The notes below the pieces were generated by a model. It was not told the origin of the DNA. It was given only the letters and a program-made list of their open reading frames with translations, and searched no databases. Of a DNA stretch of 64,000 nt, positions 10,012 through 18,430 are shown piece after piece. Positions within the stretch are counted from its first letter, which is position 1; each line of letters starts with the position of its first letter. The position numbers and the translations under genes were made by a program. The DNA is taken from positions 35,947 to 99,946 of the forward strand of contig JAZBPX010000004.1 of assembly GCA_036351775.1 (NCBI GenBank). The letters are read 5' to 3'. The DNA comes from Pacificimonas sp036351775 (GTDB taxonomy: Bacteria; Pseudomonadota; Alphaproteobacteria; Sphingomonadales; Sphingomonadaceae).

Positions 10012-10773
10012 ATGAGCGACGACCTTCTGACCCGCGAGGAAGACGGTATCCTCGTCATCACCATCAACCGGCCGGACGCGAAGAACGCCATGAACCAGGC
10101 GGCGGCCGAGGGCATTGCCGCCGCGCTGGACCGCCTCGACAGCGAAGACGACCTGCGCGTCGCCGTCCTGACCGGCGCGGGCGGCACCTTCTGCTCCGGC
10201 ATGGACCTGAAGGGGTTCCTGAAGGGCGAATCGCCGAACGTTCCGGGGCGCGGCTTTGGCGGCATCACCGAGAAGGGGCCGGAAAAGCCCATCATCGCCG
10301 CCGTTGAGGGCTACGCGCTCGCGGGCGGCCTCGAACTGATGATCGCCTGCGACCTCGTCGTTGCGCACAAGGATGCGAAGTTCGGCATTCCGGAAGTGAA
10401 GCGCGGCCTCGTCGCGGCGGCGGGCGGCCTGATGCGTCTGCCCGAACAGATTCCGCAGCGCGTTGCCATGGAGCTGGCGCTGACCGGCGATTTCTTCGGC
10501 ACCGACCGCGCCTACGAGCTCGGCCTTATCAACCGGGTTGTCGACGGCGACCCGCTTGAGGCGGCGATGGATCTGGCGCGCAAGATCAACGAGAACGGCC
10601 CGCTCGCCGTGCGCGTCTCCAAGCAGATCATGACCGAATCGCGCAGCTGGTCGGAGGAGGAGCGCTGGAACAAGCAGGGCAAGCTGATGGGCCCGGTCTT
10701 CACCTCCGCCGACGCCCAGGAAGGCCCCCGCGCCTTCGCCGAAAAACGCAAGCCCAACTGGACGGGGAAGTAG
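10012..10773 (+). CDS. Crotonase / enoyl-CoA hydratase family protein
   Basis: A 253-residue crotonase-fold enzyme. The two oxyanion-hole regions are visible as GTFCSGMDLKGF and EGYALAGGLELMIACD. Candidate catalytic glutamates are in GGLELM and GIPEVKRG, consistent with an enoyl-CoA hydratase, though the superfamily also includes isomerases and hydrolases. The ATG at 10012 follows GGGAGAACATCC, a clear ribosome binding site; a start 36 bp further upstream is less likely. It is probably co-transcribed with the preceding SDR, completing hydratase, dehydrogenase and thiolase functions in one forward cluster. Confidence 0.88.
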   Translation: MSDDLLTREEDGILVITINRPDAKNAMNQAAAEGIAAALDRLDSEDDLRVAVLTGAGGTFCSGMDLKGFLKGESPNVPGRGFGGITEKGPEKPIIAAVEGYALAGGLELMIACDLVVAHKDAKFGIPEVKRGLVAAAGGLMRLPEQIPQRVAMELALTGDFFGTDRAYELGLINRVVDGDPLEAAMDLARKINENGPLAVRVSKQIMTESRSWSEEERWNKQGKLMGPVFTSADAQEGPRAFAEKRKPNWTGK

Positions 10774-10793
10774 GCCAGACTACTCCCCTTTTC

Positions 10794-10901
10794 TGTCATC
10801 CCCGCGAAGGCGGGGATCCATTGGTCAGAACGCTAGCGACTTTCGCGCTGCGCTCACGACCGCATTGAAGGAATGGGTCCCCGCCTTCGCGGGGATGACA
10901 G
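10794..10901. repeat. Palindromic repeat between two convergent gene sets
   Basis: An approximately 108-bp element with arms TGTCATCCCCGCGAAGG and CCTTCGCGGGGATGACA, which are exact complements, around a less conserved core. It lies between the stops of the crotonase and the minus-strand SDR, where it could fold in both transcripts and act as a bidirectional terminator. Confidence 0.85.
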
Positions 10902-10918
10902 TTTCTGCTGTGATTGCC

Positions 10919-11710
10919 CTAGCGCGGCGGCATGCGGATCGCGCCGTCGACGCGAAACGCCTGTCCGTTCAGGTAGCTGTTCCGGCAGATCTCCAGCGCG
11001 AACGAGCCGAACTCCGGCGGATTGCCCAGCCGCTTCGGGAACGGCACCGAGTTCGACAGATTGTCGAACATCGCGGGCGCGCGGTCCTTCATGCCCAGCA
11101 TGGGCGGCGTCGCGAAGATGCCCGGCATGATCGAGTTCACGCGGATGCCGAGGCTCATCAGGTCGCGCGCCATCGGCAGGACCAGCCCGTTCACGCCAGC
11201 CTTGCAGCTGCCATAGGCGACCTGCCCGATCTGGCCGTCCTGCGCGGCGGCGGACGAGGTCAGGATGATGACCCCGCGCTCGCCGTCCTCCGTCACCGGG
11301 TCCGCGTTCGCCATGCCGAGCGCGGCGATCGACGCCATGCGGTAGCTGGCGACGAGAATGCCGCCCGCCGAAAACGCATAATCCTCAGATGACAGCCGCT
11401 TATAGCCGCCCGCGGCCTTGTCGAAGCCGACGGTCTTCCCGCCCTTCGCCGTCATCGCGCAGTGGACGAGGATACGTTCCTGCCCGTTCGCCCCTCGCGC
11501 CGCCTCGAACCCGGCGAGCGCCGATGCCTCGTCCGTCACATCGACCTTCTGGAAGCCCGCGCCGATCTCGTCCGCCACGGCGCGGCCACCCTCCTCGTTC
11601 CAGTCGAAGATGGTGACCTTCGCGCCCTCGCCCGCCAGTGCGGTCGCGGTCGCGCGGCCAAGGCCGGACGCGCCGCCCGTGACGATGGCGGCGGTGCCCT
11701 CGATCTTCAT
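10919..11710 (-). CDS. SDR family oxidoreductase, 3-hydroxyacyl-CoA dehydrogenase type-2-like
   Basis: A 263-residue short-chain dehydrogenase. TGGASGLG gives the cofactor loop, followed by an acidic IFDWNEE after the second strand, which favours NAD. YGSCKAG supplies the catalytic Tyr and Lys, and ILTSSAAAQDG the Ser. The usual NNAG is replaced by VHCAM, a departure also seen in the HSD10-like branch as a Cys-Ala variant. GQIGQVAYGSCKAGVNGL resembles 3-hydroxyacyl-CoA dehydrogenase type 2. It ends a minus-strand run (pccA, acyl-CoA dehydrogenase, thiolase, SDR), with a 4-bp gap after the thiolase, matching a beta-oxidation role. Confidence 0.82.
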   Translation of the reverse strand: MKIEGTAAIVTGGASGLGRATATALAGEGAKVTIFDWNEEGGRAVADEIGAGFQKVDVTDEASALAGFEAARGANGQERILVHCAMTAKGGKTVGFDKAAGGYKRLSSEDYAFSAGGILVASYRMASIAALGMANADPVTEDGERGVIILTSSAAAQDGQIGQVAYGSCKAGVNGLVLPMARDLMSLGIRVNSIMPGIFATPPMLGMKDRAPAMFDNLSNSVPFPKRLGNPPEFGSFALEICRNSYLNGQAFRVDGAIRMPPR

Positions 11711-11714
11711 ACCG

Positions 11715-12878
11715 TCAGACCCGCTCGATGATCGTGACGTTGGCGACGCCGCCGCCCTCGCACATGGTCTGCAGGCCGTACTTCCCGCCGCGCTTGTGGA
11801 GTTCGTGCACCAGCGTCGCCATCAGCTTGGTACCCGACGCGCCGAGCGGATGACCGAGCGCAATCGCGCCGCCGTTCACGTTCAGCTTCTCGGGGTCCGC
11901 GCCGGTATGCTGCAGCCACGCCATCGGCACCGGCGCGAAGGCCTCGTTCACCTCATAGAGGTCGATGTCCTCGATCGACATGCCCGCGCGCTTCAGCGCC
12001 TTGTCGGTCGCGAACAGCGGCTCCTCCAGCATCACCACGGGATCGCCCGCCGTCACCGTCAGATTGTGGATGCGCGCGAGCGGCGTCAGGCCGTACTTCT
12101 TCACGGCGGCTTCGGACGCGATCACCACCGCGCTCGCCCCGTCGGTGATCTGGCTGGAGGTCGCGGCGGTAATCACGCCGTTCTCGTCCAGCAGCTTCAC
12201 GCCCGCCATGCCTTCCGCCGACGCGTCCCAGCGGATGCCCTCGTCGACCGTGTGCATCGCCTTCGACCCGTCGGGCAGTTCGACCTCGACCGGCACGATC
12301 TCGTCATCGAAGCGGTTCGTCTCGGCGGCGGCCTTCGCCTTCTGGTGGCTCGAAAGACCGAACGCATCCAGCTCTTCGCGCTTCATGTCCCATTTCTTGG
12401 CGATCATCTCCGCGCCGCGGAACTGGCTGAAGCCCGGCACGCCGTATTTCTCCTTGATCGAGTCGGGATAGGGGCTCGACCCCTCCGGGGAGCGAACCGC
12501 GGAACCCATCGGCACCCGCGTCATCGATTCGGTGCCGGACGCGATGACGATATCCTGCGTACCGGACATCACCGCCTGCGCCGCGAACTGGATCGCCTGC
12601 TGGCTGGACCCGCACTGCCGGTCAATGGTGACGGCGGGAACGCTTTCGGGAAGGCTGGAGGCCAGCACACAGTGCCGGCCCACATGCGCGGACTGCTCGC
12701 CCGCCTGCGTGACGCAGCCCATGATGACATCCTCGACAGCCTCGCCCGGAACGCCCGCGCGCTCCACGGCGGCCTCAAGGACGCGCGCGCCCAGATCGAC
12801 AGGGTGCCACCCGGCAAGGCGGCCGCCCCGGCGGCCCCCGGCGGTACGGCAGGCGGATACGATATAGGCTTCGGGCAT
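11715..12878 (-). CDS. Acetyl-CoA C-acetyltransferase family thiolase
   Basis: A 387-residue thiolase. The acylated Cys is Cys89 in IDRQCGSSQQA, the catalytic His is in NGGAIALGHPLGASG, and the C-terminal Cys is in TMCEGGGVAN. The start MPEAYIVSACRT is standard for this subgroup, which is usually linked to fatty-acid breakdown. It follows the acyl-CoA dehydrogenase gene, from which a GC-rich palindrome separates it, and runs straight into the SDR gene. Together these encode the oxidation and cleavage steps of an acyl-CoA spiral; no hydratase is on this strand, but one is at 10012. Confidence 0.9.
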   Translation of the reverse strand: MPEAYIVSACRTAGGRRGGRLAGWHPVDLGARVLEAAVERAGVPGEAVEDVIMGCVTQAGEQSAHVGRHCVLASSLPESVPAVTIDRQCGSSQQAIQFAAQAVMSGTQDIVIASGTESMTRVPMGSAVRSPEGSSPYPDSIKEKYGVPGFSQFRGAEMIAKKWDMKREELDAFGLSSHQKAKAAAETNRFDDEIVPVEVELPDGSKAMHTVDEGIRWDASAEGMAGVKLLDENGVITAATSSQITDGASAVVIASEAAVKKYGLTPLARIHNLTVTAGDPVVMLEEPLFATDKALKRAGMSIEDIDLYEVNEAFAPVPMAWLQHTGADPEKLNVNGGAIALGHPLGASGTKLMATLVHELHKRGGKYGLQTMCEGGGVANVTIIERV

Positions 12879-12896
12879 CGGTATGATCCTTTCTTG

Positions 12897-13021
12897 TCTC
12901 CCCTCCCTCTAGGGGAGGGGCTGGGGGAGGGGCTTTCTGCAACAACGCCCCGATTTCTCTCTCGATGGGCAGTGCTTCCGCAATGGAGCCCCACCCCTGA
13001 CCCCTCCCCTAGAGGGAGGGA
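12897..13021. repeat. GC-rich palindrome (AGGGGAGGGG type) inside the minus-strand operon
   Basis: The left arm is TCCCCTCCCTCTAGGGGAGG and the right arm contains CCCCTCCCCTAGAGGGAGGG, so each arm is itself self-complementary and the arms also pair with each other. It lies between the acyl-CoA dehydrogenase and thiolase genes. A very similar element is at 14267-14388, sharing GGGGGAGGGGCTTTCTGC. Confidence 0.85.
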
Positions 13022-13035
13022 AAACCGCGCCGCCG

Positions 13036-14178
13036 TCAGATACTGCGGCTGATGACTTCCTTCATGATTTCGCTGGTCCCGCCAAAGATGCGCGTGACGC
13101 GCGCGTCACGCCACAGACGGGCAATCGGATATTCGTTCATGTAGCCCGCGCCGCCGTGCAGCTGCAGCGCGGCATCGCACACCCGCCCCTGCAGCTCGGT
13201 ATGCCACAGCTTCGCGGACGAAGCCTCCGCCGTCGTCAGCTCCTTCTTTATGTGCCGCTTCAGCGCCCAGTCGAGATGCGCCCAGCCCACCTGCAGCTGC
13301 GCCTGCAGATCGGCGAGCGTGAACTTCGTGTTCTGAAAATCGAAGACCGTCTGGCCGAACGCCTTCCGATCCTTGGTGAACTTCACCGCCTCGTCGAACG
13401 CGCGCTGCGCCCCGGCCTGCGCGGAGACCGCGATCGACAGCCGCTCCTGCGGCAGCTCGTTCATCAGATAGGCGAACCCATGCCCCTCCTCGCCGAGGAT
13501 ATTGGTCATGGGCACGCGCACGTCGTTGAAGAACAGTTCCGAGGTGTCCGCCGAATGCTGCCCCACCTTGTCGAGGTTGCGTCCACGCTCGAAGCCCTCC
13601 GCATCCTTGTCGACAAGGATCAGGCTCGTGCCCTTCGCACCCAGCGAGGGATCGGTCTTCGCAACCACGATCACGAAATCGCAGGTCTGGCCGTTGGTGA
13701 TGTAGGTTTTCGACCCGTTGATGACGAGGTGATTGCCGTCCTTCTTCGCCGTCGTGCGGATGCCCTGCAGGTCGCTGCCCGTCCCCGGCTCCGTCATGGC
13801 GATGGCGGAGATCTTGTCGCCGGAGATCATGCCGGGCAGGTATTTCTGCTTCTGCTCCTCCGACCCGTACAGCTCGATATAGTTGACCGTGATGTCGGAC
13901 TGCAGCGTGAAGCCCGCCGAGGAGCCCATATAGGCCAACTCCTCGGCCACGACGGCATTATAGCCGAAGTCGAGACCCAGCCCGCCATATTCCTCCGCAA
14001 CGGTCGGGCACAGCAGCCCCGCCGCGCCCACGGCCTTCCACTCATCACGCCCGACCAGCCCCTCCTCCTCATGCTTGTCGAGGTTCGGCTCCATGACATC
14101 GGCAAACACCTTGCGGACGGTGTCGCGGAACATCTCGTGATCGGTATCATAGGCGGTGCGCGCCGACTGGCTGAGCAT
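13036..14178 (-). CDS. Acyl-CoA dehydrogenase
   Basis: A 380-residue FAD-dependent acyl-CoA dehydrogenase introducing the trans-2 double bond. The N-terminal helical domain, the middle barrel (AIAMTEPGTGSDLQGIRTTA, an FAD-site signature) and the C-terminal helical domain (QLHGGAGYMNEYPIARLWRDAR) are all present. The candidate catalytic glutamate is in the IFGGTSEIMKEVI segment or nearby, as in many medium/long-chain family members. The ATG at 14178 is preferred because GAAGGA precedes it and it gives normal family length; a frame 22 codons longer exists. It lies downstream of pccA in a minus-strand operon broken by two GC-rich palindromes. Confidence 0.92.
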   Translation of the reverse strand: MLSQSARTAYDTDHEMFRDTVRKVFADVMEPNLDKHEEEGLVGRDEWKAVGAAGLLCPTVAEEYGGLGLDFGYNAVVAEELAYMGSSAGFTLQSDITVNYIELYGSEEQKQKYLPGMISGDKISAIAMTEPGTGSDLQGIRTTAKKDGNHLVINGSKTYITNGQTCDFVIVVAKTDPSLGAKGTSLILVDKDAEGFERGRNLDKVGQHSADTSELFFNDVRVPMTNILGEEGHGFAYLMNELPQERLSIAVSAQAGAQRAFDEAVKFTKDRKAFGQTVFDFQNTKFTLADLQAQLQVGWAHLDWALKRHIKKELTTAEASSAKLWHTELQGRVCDAALQLHGGAGYMNEYPIARLWRDARVTRIFGGTSEIMKEVISRSI

Positions 14179-14266
14179 GGGTGGTCCTTCGGAAACGGGA
14201 TGCGAATCTGCCTCCACCCTAGGCTGCACACCCGCCGCCACCATTCGTCATTTTGCGGGGGCCCCT

Positions 14267-14388
14267 TCTCCCCTCCCTCTAGGGGAGGGGCCGGGGGAGG
14301 GGCTTTCTGCCACGACGTCATCACTGGCGAGAACACCCCCACCAAAGAAGCCCCTCCCCTCAATCCCCTCCCCTAGAGGGAGGGGAGG
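14267..14388. repeat. GC-rich palindrome between pccA and the acyl-CoA dehydrogenase gene
   Basis: Same family as 12897-13021: CCCTCCCTCTAGGGGAGGGG at the left and CCCCTCCCCTAGAGGGAGGG at the right, with an AGAAGCCCCTCCCCT segment in the core. It begins 88 bp upstream of the dehydrogenase start codon and ends only 4 bp from the pccA stop. Confidence 0.85.
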
Positions 14389-14392
14389 AGCA

Positions 14393-16366
14393 TCATTCGA
14401 ACTCCATGATCACATCGTCCACGGCGAGGCTCTGGCCCTCCTCGGCCCTGATCGCGCTCACGATGGCCTGCTTTTCGGCGCGGAGGATGTTTTCCATTTT
14501 CATGGCCTCGACGACGGCAAGCGGCTGGCCCGGCTGCACCTCCTCGCCCTCCGCGACGTTCAGGCTGACCACCAGCCCCGGCATCGGGCACAGCAGGAAC
14601 TTCGACAGGTCCGGCGGCACCTTTTCGATCATGTGCGACAGGTGCGCCGCCAGCCGGTGCGGCACGACCAGCGCGTGATGCTTCGCGCCCTGCGTCGTCA
14701 GCTGCCAGCCGACGCCGTCCCGCTCCACCTGAACGGTCACGTCGACATCCTCGGCGGTCACCTGCGTCAGGCTCATGCCGGGGAACCAGTCGCAGTGGCC
14801 CGCGACCACCTCGCCGTCGACCGTTGCCTGCCCATCGCCCAGCACGACATGATGGTCGCTGCCGCCCATCCGGACGAGCCATTCGGTATCGATGGTGCGC
14901 GGCTCGCCAAGCTGCCCGTCGATGCGCGCCGCCCGCGCCTGGTGCGAAAACTCGATCCCCGCGACCGCAGCAACCAGCGCCTTCCTTAGCCTGTCCGAGG
15001 CCGGCGCACCCTCGAACCCGTCCGGATATTCCTCCGCGATGAAGCCGGTCGTGATGTCGCCCGACCGAAAGCGCGGGTGCTGCATCACCGCGGCCAGGAA
15101 ATCGATATTATGGCTGATGCCGCGGATCAGATATTTGTCGAGCGCCGCGAGATTGCGGTCGATCGCCTCTTCGCGCGTCTCGCCATAGGTGATCAGCTTG
15201 GCGATCATCGGATCGTAGAACATCGAGATTTCGCTGCCCGGCGTCACGCCCGTATCGACGCGCACCTCGCCCTCGATTTCCTCCGGCGGCTGATAGGTCG
15301 TCAGGCGGCCGATGGAGGGCAGGAAGGAGCGGTAGGGGTCCTCGGCATAGACGCGGCTTTCCATCGCCCAGCCGGTCAGGGTCACGTCCTCCTGCGTCAG
15401 GCTCAGTTCCTCACCCGCCGCCACGCGGATCATCTGCTCGACAAGGTCCAGCCCCGTCACCAGTTCCGTCACCGGATGCTCGACCTGCAGCCGCGTATTC
15501 ATCTCCAGGAAGTAGAAGCTGCGGTCCGCGCCCGCGATGAACTCCACCGTCCCCGCCGAGGTATAACCGACGGCCTTCGCCAGCTCGACGGCCTGCTCGC
15601 CCATCGCCTTTCGCATGTCCGGCGTCACGAAGGGCGAGGGCGCCTCCTCGATCACCTTCTGGTGGCGGCGCTGGATCGAACATTCGCGCTCGCCGAGGTA
15701 GATGCAGTTACCGTGCGAATCGCCGAGCACCTGGATCTCGATATGGCGCGGCTGTTCGACGAATTTCTCGATGAACACGCGGTCATCGCCAAAGCTGTTC
15801 AGCCCCTCCGACTTCGTCGCCGGAAAGCCCTCCCGCACGTCATTCTCGTTATAGGCGAGGCGCATGCCCTTGCCGCCGCCGCCCGCAGAGGCCTTCATCA
15901 TCACCGGATAGCCGATGTCGCCGGCGATCTTCACCGCATGATCGGTATCCTCGATCTCGCCGACGAAGCCGGGCACGACGCTGACGCCCGCCTCGCGCGC
16001 CAGCTTCTTCGATTCGATCTTGTCGCCCATCGCCGCAATCGCGTTGGCGGGCGGCCCGATGAAGGTGATCCCCTCCTTGTCCAGCGCCTCCCGAAATGAC
16101 GCGCGCTCCGACAGGAAGCCGTAGCCCGGGTGCACCGCGTCCGCGCCCGTGTCCTTGCAGGCCTGGATGATTTTTTCCGGGACGAGATAGCTTTCCGACG
16201 CCGGCGCCGGCCCGATCCGCACCGCCTCGTCCGCCATCCGCACGTGCAGCGCATCCGCGTCCGCGTCCGAATAGACCGCGACCGTCGCGATCCCCATCTC
16301 GCGCGCGGTCTTGATGACGCGGCAGGCAATCTCGCCGCGATTGGCGATCAGGATTTTCTTCAGCAA
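14393..16366 (-). CDS. pccA: Propionyl-CoA carboxylase alpha subunit (biotin carboxylase plus biotin carrier)
   Basis: A 657-residue acyl-CoA carboxylase alpha subunit. Residues 1-450 are biotin carboxylase: KKILIANRGEIACRVI, the ATP-grasp loop KASAGGGGKGM, and EMNTRLQVEHPVTE. A BT/linker domain follows. The C-terminal biotinyl domain carries LCPMPGLVVSLNV and AMKMEN, with biotin Lys about 623. The overall plan is that of PccA, though a methylcrotonyl enzyme is not excluded. The start is taken as the TTG at 16366, which follows AGGGAG and yields the conserved LLKKILIANRG N-terminus; a longer arginine-rich extension is unlikely. No pccB is in the window. Confidence 0.88.
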   Translation of the reverse strand: MLKKILIANRGEIACRVIKTAREMGIATVAVYSDADADALHVRMADEAVRIGPAPASESYLVPEKIIQACKDTGADAVHPGYGFLSERASFREALDKEGITFIGPPANAIAAMGDKIESKKLAREAGVSVVPGFVGEIEDTDHAVKIAGDIGYPVMMKASAGGGGKGMRLAYNENDVREGFPATKSEGLNSFGDDRVFIEKFVEQPRHIEIQVLGDSHGNCIYLGERECSIQRRHQKVIEEAPSPFVTPDMRKAMGEQAVELAKAVGYTSAGTVEFIAGADRSFYFLEMNTRLQVEHPVTELVTGLDLVEQMIRVAAGEELSLTQEDVTLTGWAMESRVYAEDPYRSFLPSIGRLTTYQPPEEIEGEVRVDTGVTPGSEISMFYDPMIAKLITYGETREEAIDRNLAALDKYLIRGISHNIDFLAAVMQHPRFRSGDITTGFIAEEYPDGFEGAPASDRLRKALVAAVAGIEFSHQARAARIDGQLGEPRTIDTEWLVRMGGSDHHVVLGDGQATVDGEVVAGHCDWFPGMSLTQVTAEDVDVTVQVERDGVGWQLTTQGAKHHALVVPHRLAAHLSHMIEKVPPDLSKFLLCPMPGLVVSLNVAEGEEVQPGQPLAVVEAMKMENILRAEKQAIVSAIRAEEGQSLAVDDVIMEFE

Positions 16367-16476
16367 GGTTCTTGGCTCCCTGGTCCGCCGCCGTCTTTGG
16401 CGGCGCGGGGGGCGCGCGGTCAAGGCGAAGGGTGGCCGTGCCTTTTGCTAGGCGGCACGCGAGCGCACCCCACTTA

Positions 16477-16582
16477 CCCGTCATTCCCGCGAACGCGGGG
16501 ATCCAGCCGCGCCGCTGAACAGCACAGGCTCGGCTGCGCCCTCGCCCATCTGCTGGATTCCCGCGTTCGTGGGAATGACGGG
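16477..16582. repeat. 106-bp palindrome downstream of the GIY-YIG gene
   Basis: Arms CCCGTCATTCCCGCGAACGC and GCGTTCGTGGGAATGACGGG are near-perfect complements, and the core contains CACAGGCTCGGCT. It ends 18 bp from the stop of the GIY-YIG gene. It matches the element at 16933-17038 in length (106 bp) and in most of its sequence. Confidence 0.9.
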
Positions 16583-16600
16583 TTTGGTAACGATGCTGTC

Positions 16601-16930
16601 CTAACCATCCTCAAGTGGCGGCATACCGATCAGGGTAACCGCCAGATCATCCCAGTCCGGGTTCATCCTCTCAATCAGATCGAGTTTCCACGCCCGCCGC
16701 CATTTCTTGATCGCCTTCTCGCGCGCGATGGCGGCGTCGATCCGGTCATGCGTTTCGTACCAGACGAGCCGCTTGACGCCGTGCGCCTTCGAGAAACCGG
16801 GTATGTCGCCCTGCCGATGTTCGGAGATACGCCGCTCGATGTCGGACGTTACGCCGAGATAGAGCGTCCCGTTGCGCGCACTTGCGAGGAGGTAGACGTA
16901 GCCACTGCGCAAAGTCGGTTCTCCCCCCAT
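16601..16930 (-). CDS. GIY-YIG nuclease superfamily protein
   Basis: A 109-residue single-domain GIY-YIG protein. The motif pair appears as YVY (11-13) and YLG (24-26), followed by Arg33 and H38/R39. Glu71 in AREKAIKKWRRAWK is the likely metal ligand, and the tail is basic. It resembles the short YhbQ/UPF0213-like branch, whose role is poorly known. It is flanked by two 106-bp copies of the same palindrome: one ends 18 bp past its stop and the other lies 2 bp upstream of its ATG, so its leader is transcribed from palindrome sequence. It interrupts the accC-pccA interval. Confidence 0.88.
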   Translation of the reverse strand: MGGEPTLRSGYVYLLASARNGTLYLGVTSDIERRISEHRQGDIPGFSKAHGVKRLVWYETHDRIDAAIAREKAIKKWRRAWKLDLIERMNPDWDDLAVTLIGMPPLEDG

Positions 16931-16932
16931 TT

Positions 16933-17038
16933 CCCGTCATTCCCGCGAACGCGGGAATCCAGCCGCACCGCGGTTCGGTAACAGGCTCGGCTTCGCCATC
17001 GCTGTCCACTGGATTCCCGCGTTCGCGGGAATGACGGG
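16933..17038. repeat. 106-bp palindrome upstream of the GIY-YIG gene
   Basis: Arms CCCGTCATTCCCGCGAACGC and GCGTTCGCGGGAATGACGGG are exact complements, with core text CAGGCTCGGCTTCGCCATC. It sits 2 bp from the GIY-YIG start codon and 36 bp from the accC stop, so it may end the accC transcript and also form the leader of the nuclease mRNA. Confidence 0.9.
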
Positions 17039-17074
17039 AGGGGAAAGGTCAGCCTCAACCCTCCTCAACCCGCC

Positions 17075-18421
17075 TCAGTCCTCCGCCGCCGCCAGCCATG
17101 CCTCCAACCACTTGATCGAATAGTCGCCCGACAGCACGTCCGGTTCCTCGACCAGCCGCTGGTGCAGCGGGATGGTCGTTTTCGGCCCCTCGATCACATA
17201 TTCGCGCAGCGCGCGCTTCAGGCGCTTCAGGCACCCCTCCCGCGTGTTGCCGTAGACGATCAGCTTCGAAATCAGCGAATCATAATAGGGCGGGATGCGG
17301 TACCCGTCATAGAGCCCGCTATCCACCCGCACATGCAGCCCGCCGGGCGCGTGATAGGCCGTCACCAGCCCCGGTGAGGGCGCGAAGGTCTGCGGGTCCT
17401 CGGCGTTGATGCGGCACTCGATGGCATGGCCGCGCAGCACGACCTCGTCCTGCGTCACCGACAGGCCCAGGCCCGCCGCCACGCGGATCTGTTCGCGCAC
17501 CAGGTCCATGCCGGCGATCGCCTCGGTCACCGGATGCTCGACCTGCAGGCGCGTGTTCATCTCGATGAAGTAGAACTCGCCGTTCTCGTACAGGAACTCG
17601 ATCGTGCCTGCGCCGCGGTAGCCCATTTCCGCGATCGCCTTGCGGCACACCTCGCCCATGTCGGCGCGCTGTGTCTCGGTCAGTGCAGGCGAGGGTGCCT
17701 CCTCGAACACCTTCTGGTGCCGCCGCTGCAGCGAACAGTCGCGCTCGCCGAGGTGGATCGCCCCGCCTGCGCCGTCGCCGAACACCTGGAACTCGATATG
17801 GCGCGGATTGCCGAGATATTTCTCGATATAGACCGTGTCGTCGCCGAACGCGGACTTTGCTTCCGCCTTCGCCTGGCTCAGCATGGTCGCCAGCTTGTCC
17901 TCGCTCTCGACGACCTTCATGCCGCGCCCGCCGCCGCCCGAGGCTGCCTTCACAAGGATCGGATAGCCGCATTCCGCGCCCACCGCCCGCGCCTCGTCCT
18001 CGGTCGTCACCGCGCCCGCTGAGCCCGGCACCAGCGGCAGGCCGACGGCCCCCGCGGTCTTCTTCGCCGCCACCTTGTCGCCCATGATGCGGATATGCTC
18101 CGCGGTCGGCCCGATGAAGGCGATGCCGTGCGCCTCGACGATCTCCGCGAACTTCGCGTTTTCAGAAAGGAAGCCGTAGCCCGGATGGATCGCGTCCGCC
18201 CCCGACACCTCGGCCGCCGCGATGATGGCGGCCATGTTCAGGTAGCTCTCGGTGGCGCTCGGCGGGCCGATGCACACCGCCTCGTCGGCCAGCCGCACAT
18301 GCTTGGCGTCGGCATCGGCGGTGGAATGTACCGCGACCGTGCCGATGCCCATGTCGTGACAGGCGCGCAGGACACGCAGCGCGATTTCGCCGCGATTGGC
18401 GATCAGGACCTTTTCGAACAT
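17075..18421 (-). CDS. accC: Acetyl-CoA carboxylase, biotin carboxylase subunit AccC
   Basis: A 448-residue stand-alone biotin carboxylase that carboxylates the biotin on AccB using ATP and bicarbonate, the first half of malonyl-CoA formation. FEKVLIANRGEIALRVLRAC opens the N-domain. The ATP-grasp glycine loop VKAASGGGGRGMK and EMNTRLQVEHPVTE are intact. Unlike PccA, it has no biotinyl domain. It follows accB by 9 bp in an aroQ-accB-accC operon, the usual arrangement in proteobacteria; the partner subunit accA lies at 45535. Confidence 0.97.
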   Translation of the reverse strand: MFEKVLIANRGEIALRVLRACHDMGIGTVAVHSTADADAKHVRLADEAVCIGPPSATESYLNMAAIIAAAEVSGADAIHPGYGFLSENAKFAEIVEAHGIAFIGPTAEHIRIMGDKVAAKKTAGAVGLPLVPGSAGAVTTEDEARAVGAECGYPILVKAASGGGGRGMKVVESEDKLATMLSQAKAEAKSAFGDDTVYIEKYLGNPRHIEFQVFGDGAGGAIHLGERDCSLQRRHQKVFEEAPSPALTETQRADMGEVCRKAIAEMGYRGAGTIEFLYENGEFYFIEMNTRLQVEHPVTEAIAGMDLVREQIRVAAGLGLSVTQDEVVLRGHAIECRINAEDPQTFAPSPGLVTAYHAPGGLHVRVDSGLYDGYRIPPYYDSLISKLIVYGNTREGCLKRLKRALREYVIEGPKTTIPLHQRLVEEPDVLSGDYSIKWLEAWLAAAED

Positions 18422-18430
18422 GCGCGCGGC

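Noticed and set aside
11418..13052. A 544-codon plus-strand frame across the thiolase and SDR genes
   Set aside because: His/Arg/Ala-rich antisense translation of two well-supported minus-strand genes.
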